Shown: positions 1-6,177 of the stretch, piece by piece | How positions within the stretch are numbered: the first letter of the stretch is position 1 | Layout: every line of letters starts with the position of its first letter | From: Bacillota bacterium | GTDB taxonomy: Bacteria; Bacillota; Sulfobacillia; JAJZYS01; JAJYTV01 | Reading direction: 5' to 3' | Assembly (NCBI GenBank): GCA_021786135.1 | Contig: JAJYNV010000095.1 | Coordinates: 1 to 7,652 of the forward strand | Length of the DNA: 7,652 nt | Made by a program: the position numbers and the translations under genes | Notes under the pieces: model-generated | The model's input: only the letters and a program-made list of their open reading frames with translations | The model's database searches: none | What the model was told of the DNA's origin: nothing

Positions 1-333
1 GCCGCGACCCCACAGGTCAGGCTCGCCGATGAACTGGTCGAGACCGTAGATCTGGTCGTCCGCGGCAAAGCCCAAAGCGATCCTCTGGTCCTTGGGAAGT
101 GGGTGGAACTGAAGGTAGCCGACGGGCTTCCCACCGTAATGGACGATGCAGCGCGTGCTCCCGTCGACATCGGCACCGAAAAAGACTTCCTCGATCATCC
201 GTTCCGAGTGCGGACGGTCTCGTCCTTCATAGAACTCAAGGACGCGAGGGTCATTTAGCCACTTGCGCAAGACGTCGTTGTGGTCCCGGGAAAGCGTAAG
301 CACCTCGATCTTTCCCGTGTTGACCAGTAGCAC
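1..333 (-). CDS. GNAT family N-acetyltransferase, AAC(6')-like (C-terminus beyond window)
   Basis: This is the first 111 codons of an acetyl-CoA-dependent N-acetyltransferase; the rest lies left of base 1. The start shows the usual first strand and helix (IEVLTLSRDHNDVLRKWLND, residues 9-28), followed by R-V-L-E-F-Y-E. A central strand with G-G-K-P-V-G-Y-L-Q-F lies near residues 73-82. The segment Y-G-L-D-Q-F-I-G-E-P-D-L-W-G-R-G (residues 96-111) leads into the acetyl-CoA-binding loop. The D-Q-F-I-G-E-P sequence is typical of GNATs annotated as aminoglycoside 6'-N-acetyltransferases, so acylation of an aminoglycoside or another small amine is possible but not shown. I chose the GTG start because AGAGGAAG lies 9-10 bases upstream. 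An in-frame ATG at 358-360 would add nine residues but has no ribosome binding site. Family proteins are about 160-190 residues, so roughly the last third is missing here. Confidence 0.8.
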   Translation of the reverse strand, partial: MLLVNTGKIEVLTLSRDHNDVLRKWLNDPRVLEFYEGRDRPHSERMIEEVFFGADVDGSTRCIVHYGGKPVGYLQFHPLPKDQRIALGFAADDQIYGLDQFIGEPDLWGRG

Positions 334-386
334 GTCGCCACTTCCTCTTCGGGGACCCATGAGATCAGTGCCATAATGCGCTCCTG

Positions 387-415
387 GATATGCCTGGGGC
401 CGCGGATCTGTACAA
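387..415 (-). promoter_or_regulatory. Candidate promoter for the acetyltransferase gene
   Basis: On the minus strand TTGTAC (410-415) and CATATC (387-392) are separated by exactly 17 bases. Transcription would start about 45 bases upstream of the acetyltransferase GTG. The -35 box matches TTGACA at four positions, but the -10 box is weak (three of six), so this is only a candidate. It lies between the end of the TetR remnant and the acetyltransferase start, where a promoter would be expected. Confidence 0.3.
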
Positions 416-439
416 CGCCGCCGTGCGATGCAGGCGGAG

Positions 440-699
440 TCAGGATCCGTCGCCGATGCGAGCGGCGGCGAGTTGCTGGAGGATGAAGCCCCGTTGGCGC
501 GAGTACTCCGCCTCGAACTCGGGCGAGTGGGGATCGAGACCGCAGATGCGCCGAACCATGTCGGGCATCACCACGGGGGCTGTGACGGCACCGAAGAGGA
601 CCAGCGGACGTAGCGCGGGTCAAGGTTCAGCGGGCACGCGTCGGTCGGCAGCCCCCAGTGGGATGACGACTTCTCGGGCTTCATGAACCGCTGGGGCAT
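440..699 (-). pseudogene. TetR-family transcriptional regulator, C-terminal remnant with frameshift
   Basis: Two minus-strand frames join into a recognisable TetR C-terminal ligand/dimer domain. The upstream frame gives P-L-N-L-D-P-R-Y-V-R (about 604-635). The downstream frame continues as L-V-L-F-G-A-V-T-A-P-V-V, then I-C-G-L-D-P-H-S-P-E-F-E and a final helix ending in Q-Q-L, with the stop at 440-442. The pattern 'LDP..v..llfG.v..P.l...l..l.GLDP.sPEF' is characteristic of the last helices of many TetR repressors. The two frames meet at 601-610, where one base appears to be missing. In the downstream frame a TGA at 620-622 rules out an intact reading. The helix-turn-helix half is absent: only about 70 bases separate this fragment from the phosphatase gene. 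The fragment is therefore a broken gene rather than a functional regulator. The upstream limit at 699 (an ATG) is approximate. Confidence 0.6.
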
Positions 700-703
700 G
701 CTT

Positions 704-769
704 CTACGTGCCAATGTTCTGAACACCGTACTGCATGGCGCTCTTGCGGCGGATGCTGAAGATGTTCAT
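704..769 (-). CDS. 21-codon ORF coupled by ATGA overlap to the phosphatase gene
   Basis: An ATG whose last two bases form part of the phosphatase stop (ATGA, 766-769) opens a short frame, M-N-I-F-S-I-R-R-K-S-A-M-Q-Y-G-V-Q-N-I-G-T, ending at TAG (704-706). A four-base stop/start overlap is a usual sign of translational coupling, so this may once have been the start of a third operon gene that is now truncated. No family can be assigned to 21 residues. It could equally be chance, or a short coupled leader peptide. Confidence 0.3.
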   Translation of the reverse strand: MNIFSIRRKSAMQYGVQNIGT

Positions 770-1356
770 CGGACGATCGCCACCCCACCCTCTCGGACCA
801 CCGCATGAACGAGGCTGCCGGGGTCCACGGTAGGTGGATCCCAGAGATCGTTCAGGGGCCGTCCGTCGAACTCGGAGAGCAGCAGCTTTAGGGGTACCGT
901 GTGCGACACGATGAGCACGTGTTGACCGGGTTCTGCCAGCGCGACTCGGCGCCAGAACATGAGTACCCGCCTGTGCACGTCGTGGAATGACTCGCCTCCT
1001 ACCGGCGAGCGGTAGGCCTCCGGATCACAGCGGTAAGCCTGATACGCCTCTGGAAACTCAGAGAGGATGTCCCCGATGAGTCGGCCCTCCCACGCACCGT
1101 GCGAGATTTCCTGCAGCGCTGGCTCTCGGACAACGGGCAGCCTCCGGTCTCTGCAGGCTATCGTTGCGGTACGGAACGCCCGCAGACTGGGACTTGCGAA
1201 CACGGCATCCAGCGGCACGTCTGCCAAGCCGGCGCCCAGGCGTTGCGCCTGCTCCACGCCGAGCGAGGTCAGGGGTGAATCTTTATGGCCCTGCATGCGC
1301 TCCTCGACGTTCCACTCGGTCTGGCCATGTCGTGCCAAGTAGAAGTGCGTTGCCAA
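766..1356 (-). CDS. Histidine phosphatase family protein (phosphoglycerate mutase-like)
   Basis: The product, about 196 residues, belongs to the branch-1 histidine phosphatase superfamily, cytosolic enzymes that hydrolyse or transfer phosphate through a phosphohistidine. From the TTG start, the N-terminal signature L-A-R-H-G-Q-T-E-W-N contains Arg9 and the catalytic His10. G-H-K-D-S-P-L-T-S-L-G follows near 23-33, then F-A-S-P-S-L-R-A-F-R-T-A with Arg59. The acid/base Glu83 is in L-Q-E-I-S-H-G-A-W-E-G, and the second catalytic His152 is in L-I-V-S-H-T. The substrate cannot be told from sequence; cobalamin-pathway phosphatase, phosphoglycerate mutase-like and broad-specificity phosphatases all share these motifs. 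An ATG at 1372-1374 directly abuts AGGAG with no spacing. The TTG at 1354-1356 has GGGGG seven bases upstream and gives the family-typical short N-terminus, so it is preferred. The gene lies downstream of the CPBP gene on the same strand with a 165-base gap and probably shares its transcript. Confidence 0.88.
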   Translation of the reverse strand: MATHFYLARHGQTEWNVEERMQGHKDSPLTSLGVEQAQRLGAGLADVPLDAVFASPSLRAFRTATIACRDRRLPVVREPALQEISHGAWEGRLIGDILSEFPEAYQAYRCDPEAYRSPVGGESFHDVHRRVLMFWRRVALAEPGQHVLIVSHTVPLKLLLSEFDGRPLNDLWDPPTVDPGSLVHAVVREGGVAIVR

Positions 1357-1521
1357 TGCCCTGCCCCCTGTCATCTCCTGGGCGGTATTGCGCCGGTCGG
1401 GCTATCCTCATCACGGCGCACCAAACGTGACGCAACCGAAGCCTTCTGGAGCGGGCCGTGCCCTCAGCTACGACCGGCACGTTCCTTGCCGCATCGGACT
1501 TTCGACAAATGGTCCGTGACG

Positions 1522-2346
1522 CTAGGTCGTCATTGGCGTTTCGTTTCGGTGGGCGGCCATGCCGCCGATCAGCCGCACGGCTTCCGTACCGAGCAAGGCG
1601 AGGGCCAACATTGCCAAGTTGTCCACGAGGGATGTGCCTCCCTGGAAGGCCGTCGTCGCAAGCCAGTCGTTGAGTCCATGCACCGTGGCCGCCCAGAGGA
1701 TCGATCCGCTGCGCCATGCGGCCCACGTGAAGATGAGGCCCATGAGCGCTGTCATACCCATGTACGACAAGTCATTCCCGGCGGACATCTGTCCTTCGAC
1801 GAGCCCTTCAAAGATATGGCTGAATCCGAACACCGCACTGACTACAAGCGCTGCCGGCAGCATTCCGATGCGATCCGCTGTCACCCGCATCAGCACGCCG
1901 CGGAAGCTCCATTCCTCACAGGGGCCGACCACTCCAACGAACAACAGCAGGCTGACGGCGTTCACGGCGCCAAGAAGGGGCTCTTGCGTCACCGCGAAGG
2001 CGACCGCACCGGCGATAGCCGCCAAGGCCACAAGGGCTGCCGCGCCCGGCCGCGCAGGACGGGGCAGGAGTGGCGCGAGGCCGTACCTGCGCACAAGCAG
2101 GAGGTAGAGCGCGAGTGGCAGCACGATCTCGCCGGCGAGCGTAGCGATGAATGGCGGGACCGCGGTCCATACGCTGCCAGGGATTGCCCAAAGGGATGGG
2201 GGAAGCCACGACGGGACCTGCTGGAGCCATGCCACGATCTGCGGGGCAACCCAGTGAAGGTCGACGAAACTCCAACCAACCCCGAACACGACGTAGACAC
2301 CCGCAGCAGCCAGGATGGGATGCAGTCGGCGATCCGCAATGGGCAT
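1522..2346 (-). CDS. CPBP family intramembrane glutamic endopeptidase
   Basis: The 274-residue polytopic membrane protein carries all motifs of the CPBP (CAAX protease and bacteriocin-processing; formerly Abi) family. Motif 1 is E-E-W-S-F-R-G (Glu144, Glu145, Arg149), motif 2 is F-G-F-S-H (Phe173, His177) and motif 3 is H-G-L-N-D-W (His223, Asn226). Hydrophobic stretches lie near 11-30, 60-85, 102-119, 128-142, 163-176, 194-211, 215-222 and 233-258. The active site is therefore intact. Bacterial members have been linked to processing of membrane or secreted peptides, bacteriocin self-immunity and regulated proteolysis; the substrate here is unknown. The ATG is preceded by GGGAGG with seven bases of spacing, which fixes the start well. 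A promoter with a consensus -10 lies about 40 bases further upstream. The histidine-phosphatase gene follows on the same strand. Confidence 0.93.
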   Translation of the reverse strand: MPIADRRLHPILAAAGVYVVFGVGWSFVDLHWVAPQIVAWLQQVPSWLPPSLWAIPGSVWTAVPPFIATLAGEIVLPLALYLLLVRRYGLAPLLPRPARPGAAALVALAAIAGAVAFAVTQEPLLGAVNAVSLLLFVGVVGPCEEWSFRGVLMRVTADRIGMLPAALVVSAVFGFSHIFEGLVEGQMSAGNDLSYMGMTALMGLIFTWAAWRSGSILWAATVHGLNDWLATTAFQGGTSLVDNLAMLALALLGTEAVRLIGGMAAHRNETPMTT

Positions 2347-2350
2347 ATCT

Positions 2351-2359
2351 AGGCCTCCC
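2351..2359 (-). promoter_or_regulatory. Ribosome binding site of the CPBP gene
   Basis: GGGAGG on the minus strand (about 2354-2359) stands seven bases before the ATG at 2344-2346. This is near-ideal spacing and decides the start of the protease gene. Confidence 0.7.
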
Positions 2360-2386
2360 AGAGAACGGCGGCATGGAACTCATCCC

Positions 2387-2417
2387 ATTATATGACATAC
2401 CTTGCGAATGTGGTCAA
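2387..2417 (-). promoter_or_regulatory. Promoter for the CPBP/phosphatase operon
   Basis: On the minus strand TTGACC (2412-2417, five of six matches to TTGACA) precedes a perfect TATAAT (2387-2392). The spacing of 19 bases is slightly longer than the usual 17. The boxes sit in a local A+T-rich patch of an otherwise G+C-rich sequence. The predicted transcript would start near 2380 and have a leader of about 35 bases before the protease ATG. This looks like a housekeeping sigma-70/sigma-A promoter. Confidence 0.55.
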
Positions 2418-2429
2418 AGATGGCTTGGG

Positions 2430-2619
2430 CCTGCGCCAGTCCGGGGCCAATTGATTGCCTTGGCCCGTGAGGCAAGGTCACTGCACTTCGTGCTAACTGC
2501 GCGTGCTTTCCGAGTCCAGGATCACCCCACAGCAGCCGGTCGGCACCGACATCTGGATCGCCTTTGCCTGGACTTTCGGCATCCTCATCGTCGCGTATGT
2601 CTTTGCCGTGTGTCACTGA
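2430..2619 (+). pseudogene. ABC-2 type transporter permease, C-terminal remnant
   Basis: The plus-strand frame from 2497 to the TGA at 2617-2619 encodes P-V-G-T-D-I-W-I-A-F-A-W-T-F-G-I-L-I-V-A followed by Y-V-F-A-V-C-H. This matches the end of drug-exporter-type ABC-2 permeases, where 'G.PVG.d.w.A..WcvGil.v..plAv' forms the last loop and transmembrane helix. Upstream, other frames hold scraps such as W-A-C-A-S-P-G-P-I-D (about 2430-2460) and Q-L-I-A-L-A-R-E-A (about 2450-2475), the order expected for the preceding loop. A TAA at 2494-2496 and shifting frames break the gene. There is no start codon with a ribosome binding site. It is judged a decayed fragment; the terminal helix is convincing, the upstream extension much less so. 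Confidence 0.5.
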
Positions 2620-2880
2620 CGCTGCAGGATCGCTTAGCAACCAGCGTGCGCAGGGACTCGGGGTGGGGTCAGACGGGCTGGATGATCCGATGGGGAGGAA
2701 AAGCGCGGACGGCTGCGGACCGTTGCGCCCAGGCAATCCCCGCTCATATCGCAGAACCGACTCCTGGAGCGGAATTCAGGCCGCGCGGATGACACCGCAA
2801 GAACTCCTTGCTGGGATATTATGTAATTCCACAACTGGGAACGAACTTGTGAGACGCCGTACTAGCACGTCCGGCCCCAA
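2620..2880. other. Intergenic stretch with no recognisable gene
   Basis: Between the permease remnant and the stop of the next lipoprotein gene I find no family-like protein in any frame and no strong hairpin with a T-tract. There is one A+T-rich patch (about 2815-2828). On the minus strand AAGGAG (2804-2809) precedes a GTG at 2793-2795 that opens a 53-codon frame rich in Arg, Ser and Pro. That composition is typical of non-coding frames in G+C-rich DNA, so I do not call it a gene. Confidence 0.4.
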
Positions 2881-3504
2881 TCACTTCATCGGCACGCGAG
2901 CCGGTATCCCGATCACGGACTTGGATGCAATGACGGAAGGGTTGTCGGGTGAAGCGCAATACCTGCCTGCGATGTCTGCTTGCCGCCTGTCGTAGGCCGG
3001 GTTGTATGACTTGCCGGTCGCCAGATCGATGGCCACCATCCACGCTGCGGAGCCGCTGCCGATGCACGCAAAATCTCCGCCAAACTGGTACACGACACCA
3101 GGCGCGCCATCCGTGGCTTGAATGTGCGTAGTTCCATCGACAGTGAGTTGGTAGCCTTGCAGGTTCGGGGTATAGAACGCCGCGTAGACGAACGAATGCC
3201 CCGCCACCTTGCCAGACCAGCACTGGACGATTCTTGGCGCCGAACTGGTCGCCGCCTCAAGTTGGCTCGAAGCGACGCACGCAGCGCTGCGAGTTACGCT
3301 CCCGACAAAGGGAGGGTAGGCAGACAATGCGGGCCATTGGTAGGAAGTCGGCGGCTGCGCAGGAGAGGATGAGTCGTGACGTGATGCGGCCGACGACCTG
3401 CTTGCGCCCGACGCGTCGGCCTGACGGGCTACCGTCCCGCAACCCGTCAACGCCAGGAGAATCGCCCCCGTCACCAGCAACCGAAGAGCCTTCCCGCGGG
3501 CCAT
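2881..3504 (-). CDS. Small secreted lipoprotein of unknown function
   Basis: The 207-residue product begins with a lipoprotein signal peptide: Arg3 and Lys5, a hydrophobic core at residues 7-20, and the lipobox L-T-G-C with Cys22 as the lipidated residue. The mature protein should therefore be anchored on the outer face of the cytoplasmic membrane. Residues 23-55 form a Ser/Ala/Gln-rich linker. The globular part (about 56-207) contains four cysteines (76, 95, 147, 183) that could form two disulfides. It also carries an A-I-D-L-A-T-G-K motif near 158-165 that recalls turns in the two larger lipoproteins of this window. I do not recognise a family. The ATG at 3502-3504 is chosen because GAGGGG stands eight bases before it and it places the signal peptide at the N-terminus; longer upstream frames would bury the signal. 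The gene is transcribed divergently from the membrane-protein gene to its right. Confidence 0.8.
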   Translation of the reverse strand: MARGKALRLLVTGAILLALTGCGTVARQADASGASRSSAASRHDSSSPAQPPTSYQWPALSAYPPFVGSVTRSAACVASSQLEAATSSAPRIVQCWSGKVAGHSFVYAAFYTPNLQGYQLTVDGTTHIQATDGAPGVVYQFGGDFACIGSGSAAWMVAIDLATGKSYNPAYDRRQADIAGRYCASPDNPSVIASKSVIGIPARVPMK

Positions 3505-3848
3505 CAGCAGCACCCCTCTGCCCCTCATGCTACCTCGGGCCGCGCGTGATCCTGAAGACTCGGTGCCAGGCGCACACACTTCCCCAGGCAGGCTCACTTG
3601 GGACGGCATGTGCTCGTGCAAATGTGGGGTTTCGTGGCGCCGCGCGCATCACGCAATCCCGCCGCCCCGATTATGCAAACTTGTGCATGAATGATGAATG
3701 TGCCTGTACATCGCGTGCGAATTGGCTCCGGGCGGTGCATGTCCGCCGCCGAGGCCACGCTCTTTTGGGCATCGCGCTGCTTTAGACCGGAGGAGTGTTC
3801 CACTTCCTGGACAAACCGGGGTCAATACGTACGGGGAGATGGCATGCC
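3505..3848. other. Divergent intergenic region
   Basis: This 344-base stretch separates the minus-strand lipoprotein gene from the plus-strand membrane-protein gene and should contain both promoters. It holds an A+T-richer island at about 3670-3710 with a candidate minus-strand promoter and an inverted repeat. GGAGGAG at 3789-3795 is not followed by a start codon at workable spacing, apart from an abutting GTG at 3795. No gene is evident in it. Confidence 0.5.
3670..3698 (-). promoter_or_regulatory. Candidate promoter for the small lipoprotein gene, overlapping an inverted repeat
   Basis: On the minus strand TTCATC (3693-3698) and CATAAT (3670-3675) are separated by 17 bases in the most A+T-rich part of the divergent region. 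The -10 box matches consensus at five of six positions, but the -35 box at only three. An inverted repeat, ATGCA-six bases-TGCAT (3673-3688), overlaps the -10 box and could be an operator. The leader to the ATG would be about 160 bases, which is long. The call is tentative. Confidence 0.25.
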
Positions 3849-4539
3849 ATGTCGCCGAAGGATCTCGCCACCATGGCTGTGCGCCTGATCGCGCTCTACG
3901 CACTGGCCCGGTTCGTCTTCGATCTGTCGACCTTCTTCTCCGCCCCCGAGACGCTGATGCCTGCGTTTGAGCTACAGGCGCTCGGCGCCCTCGTCGCCGC
4001 CGCGGGTCTCTGGACCACGGCTGTCCCGCTTGGACGTGCGGTCAGCCGTTCGGATGCATCGATCCAGGAACTCCGCGCGGACACCCGCCCTCTCGTGCAG
4101 GCGGCGTTTGGTTGCCGTCTTCGTACTGACCATGCTGGACGGCACCGTAGTGTCCCTCATGACCCATTACATGCTCGGGGCCATGCTGACGCACGTGCTC
4201 TTCCAGATCGGCTTGGCATCTCTGCTATGGCTGCTCGCACCTCTGATCGCCCGGCTCCTCCTCCAGGGACCTGAACCCCCGGATGAGCCGGCGCCGGACC
4301 TGTCGCTGCTGAGCACCGTCGGCCACGGTGTCATCGGATTGGCCCTTGCCCGTGAGTTCGTCGCGCTGTTCGCCCAGGCGTACGCCATGTACGGGTCCGT
4401 CGATCCCCGCGTCATACCCCAGGTGCCCGATGCGCGGATCGCCTCCGCCATCGCGGCGGCCCAGTTCGCAGGAGCCGCCACGCTGTTTCTCGGCCAGCGT
4501 GGCGTCCCCTCCGTGGTCGGCGCAATCCGTCGCTACTAG
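3849..4539 (+). CDS. Polytopic membrane protein of unknown function, interrupted by a frameshift
   Basis: Two overlapping plus-strand frames form one hydrophobic protein if a single extra base near 4107 is ignored. The first frame runs from ATG 3849 to about 4106 and ends in P-L-V-Q-A-A. The second continues as L-V-A-V-F-V-L-T-M-L-D-G-T-V-V to the TAG at 4537-4539. Together they give 229 residues with about six hydrophobic segments (near 7-30, 40-62, 86-106, 110-137, 155-178 and 197-214) and a short acidic, proline-rich loop (140-150). No family is recognised. The ATG follows GGGGAG by ten bases; a GTG at 3795 is also in frame, but its purine-rich sequence abuts the codon. Without the shift the first frame continues into a hydrophilic, Arg/His-rich tail unlike a membrane protein, which supports an indel. 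Whether the indel is a real mutation or a sequencing error in the TTT run cannot be told. Confidence 0.65.
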
Positions 4540-4540
4540 G

Positions 4541-4554
4541 CGCGCACTTGCGCG
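4541..4554 (+). terminator. Possible weak hairpin after the membrane-protein gene
   Basis: CGCGC-ACTT-GCGCG forms a short perfect hairpin (five-base arms, four-base loop) starting two bases after the TAG. There is no following T-run, so it is at best a weak terminator. The next gene is convergent and ends at 4647, so some termination signal is expected in this interval. Confidence 0.2.
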
Positions 4555-4646
4555 ACAACCGGTCAGACGGGGATTACGTGTGGGCATACCGTCCCGAACC
4601 AGAGGCTGACAGGCCAACGGCCTCGTCGCGGGTAGAGCCAGCGCTG

Positions 4647-5972
4647 TCACGTGAGCCGGACGCCTGTGTCGGTCTGGAACGCGTCTTGCCAAGCAAGGCC
4701 GCACCCTCTCGAGCCGGCGTCCTGCCCGGGAGTCGAGGATCGACGCTCTACGGCGTGACGGTCACTCCCTTTCTGCGCCGGCTCCTTGCAGGAGAGACGA
4801 TGCGATGCGGCGTAGGAGAAGCCATGCGCGCCGGTCCAGACGAGGTAGCCGTTGAACAGGGACGGGAACGCTGTCCGGGACGGCAAACGGTAGACGGCTC
4901 CCGTCGCCGAGTCGTAGACAAGCCCTCCCGGCGCCGGGTCCGGCTGGTATGTGACGAGCGGACCCGAGACGGTGACGCCGCTCCCATCGCCCAGCACGAC
5001 GAGGCGCTGGCCGCCCTTGCGCAGCACGTAGACGAGATGGATCGTTCCCGTGATCTCCGTGAAGGCGATGACCTGGCTGTCCGCCGCGAGCGAGCCGAAG
5101 TAGCCTGGCGAGCGCAGCAGGCTCTTCACCGCCCCCGTGCGCAGGTCCAGGCAAACAAGCGTCGATGCGCTGCCGAGTCCCGGCGTCGTTCCCACGAGGA
5201 CGAGGTAGAGCGTGTGTCCCGAGAGAGCCCAGCCATCGATCGCGGCGTGCTGGAGCCGCAGCGGCAGAGGGCCGCGCGTTCGCTGCGGCTCAGGGGCCGC
5301 CTTGGCCGTAGAGACGTCCTGGCAGGTCTTTGCCTCCACCAATCCGGAAACGTTCCCCGTCGCGAGATCCCGCGCCGACAGGGTCGTCTCGGTGCAGGTC
5401 GTGCCGATGTCCAGGGAAACGTAAAGGAATCCCCGTTGTATCTTGGCTCCGGTGAGCTGGACGAGGTCGCGCGTGGCGACCTGGTAGCGCGCGACCGTCC
5501 CCGTGGCGAGATCTTCGAGGTAGTAGACGAGCGGTCCATTGCTGCCGAACATCGGCGTCCAGAGCACGCGCCCGCCGCCGATGTAGCGCCCACCGTAATC
5601 CGGGCCGAGGCCAACCTTGGCGGCCAGGTTCGTCGTCGCCCCCGTATTCGGGTTGATCAGCCAGAGGGCATCTTCCGTCGCACCGTCCGTGCCCATCTCG
5701 CTGACGAGATGCGGCAAGAGAAACCCGAAGCCCGGCGCGAAGCCCGCCGCCACCGAGGAGTGGCCGGGCAGCGTGCGCACAGGGCCATCCAGCAGGGCGG
5801 CGAGGGGCAGCCTCGGGCCGGACGGAGCGTACGCGTACTCGGTGGTGCGCACCCGGGGCGCCGCCTTGTGAGGGTTCTTGGGGCCCAGGGATGCCGCAGG
5901 CGTCCCCATCCCGCCGCAGCCGGCGAGCATGAGGGCGGCGCACACCACGGGGGCGATGCGGCCAGGACGCAC
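4647..5972 (-). CDS. Beta-propeller-like lipoprotein
   Basis: The 441-residue product has a classical lipoprotein signal: Arg2 and Arg5, a hydrophobic core at residues 6-17, and the lipobox L-A-G-C with Cys19. It should be exported and lipid-anchored. The mature part contains at least five units that each end in a D/N-x-x-T-G turn followed by a hydrophobic strand: near 107-111, 154-158, 202-206, 276-280 and 354-358 (for example D-L-A-T-G-T-V, D-L-R-T-G-A-V, D-S-A-T-G-A-V). This spacing suggests a WD40/TolB-type beta-propeller used for binding; no catalytic motif is seen. Cysteines at 193, 217 and 274 may include a disulfide. The GTG start is well supported by GGAGGTGATC ending two bases upstream (seven bases from the GGAGG core). 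The last 48 or so residues (from about 4793 down) change abruptly to a charged, non-repeating composition; two alternative frames would stop at 4762 or 4748. A frameshift near the C-terminus is therefore possible. Confidence 0.82.
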   Translation of the reverse strand: MRPGRIAPVVCAALMLAGCGGMGTPAASLGPKNPHKAAPRVRTTEYAYAPSGPRLPLAALLDGPVRTLPGHSSVAAGFAPGFGFLLPHLVSEMGTDGATEDALWLINPNTGATTNLAAKVGLGPDYGGRYIGGGRVLWTPMFGSNGPLVYYLEDLATGTVARYQVATRDLVQLTGAKIQRGFLYVSLDIGTTCTETTLSARDLATGNVSGLVEAKTCQDVSTAKAAPEPQRTRGPLPLRLQHAAIDGWALSGHTLYLVLVGTTPGLGSASTLVCLDLRTGAVKSLLRSPGYFGSLAADSQVIAFTEITGTIHLVYVLRKGGQRLVVLGDGSGVTVSGPLVTYQPDPAPGGLVYDSATGAVYRLPSRTAFPSLFNGYLVWTGAHGFSYAASHRLSCKEPAQKGSDRHAVERRSSTPGQDAGSRGCGLAWQDAFQTDTGVRLT

Positions 5973-5974
5973 AG

Positions 5975-5984
5975 GATCACCTCC
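5975..5984 (-). promoter_or_regulatory. Extended Shine-Dalgarno sequence of the propeller lipoprotein
   Basis: GGAGGTGATC on the minus strand is complementary to a long stretch of the 16S rRNA 3' end. Its core is seven bases from the GTG at 5970-5972. It fixes that GTG as the start and suggests efficient translation. Confidence 0.75.
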
Positions 5985-6056
5985 GATCGAGTCCCGGTCG
6001 TGACGGCGACTCGGGCCGGCCCTTCCGCCCCCCTAAAGCCCCGTGCCCATGCCGGT

Positions 6057-6070
6057 CACCTGCCTAGGTG
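6057..6070. repeat. Short inverted repeat between the two large lipoprotein genes
   Basis: CACCT-GCCT-AGGTG is a perfect inverted repeat with five-base arms in the 205-base gap between the two tandem lipoprotein genes, about 85 bases upstream of the downstream gene's GTG. It could be an operator or a minor RNA hairpin. Its short arms make chance a real possibility. Confidence 0.2.
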
Positions 6071-6177
6071 CACCCATCCGACTGCGCTGTACGGTAAAGA
6101 ACATGGCAGGCACGGCGGCCCCTGCGGGCGCCAAGGCACCTGGCCGTCCGCGCGCGGCCGTCAGCCGCACCATGGGG

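Noticed and set aside
1285..2352. Plus-strand open frame of 355 codons
   Set aside because: It is antisense to the CPBP gene, whose catalytic motifs are all intact on the minus strand. The plus frame is His/Arg-rich with no recognisable family.
2380..2736. Minus-strand frame of 118 codons upstream of the CPBP gene
   Set aside because: It has no family-like segment, is antisense to the permease remnant, and overlaps the CPBP promoter.
2634..2795. Minus-strand 53-codon frame with AAGGAG eight bases before a GTG
   Set aside because: The start signal is good, but the product is Arg/Ser/Pro-rich with no hydrophobic or secondary-structure pattern. It is most likely fortuitous.
6145..6170. GGCCG/CGGCC hairpin downstream of the second lipoprotein gene
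   Set aside because: The arms are short and purely G+C with no T-tract, as expected by chance in this base composition. It is not called a terminator.
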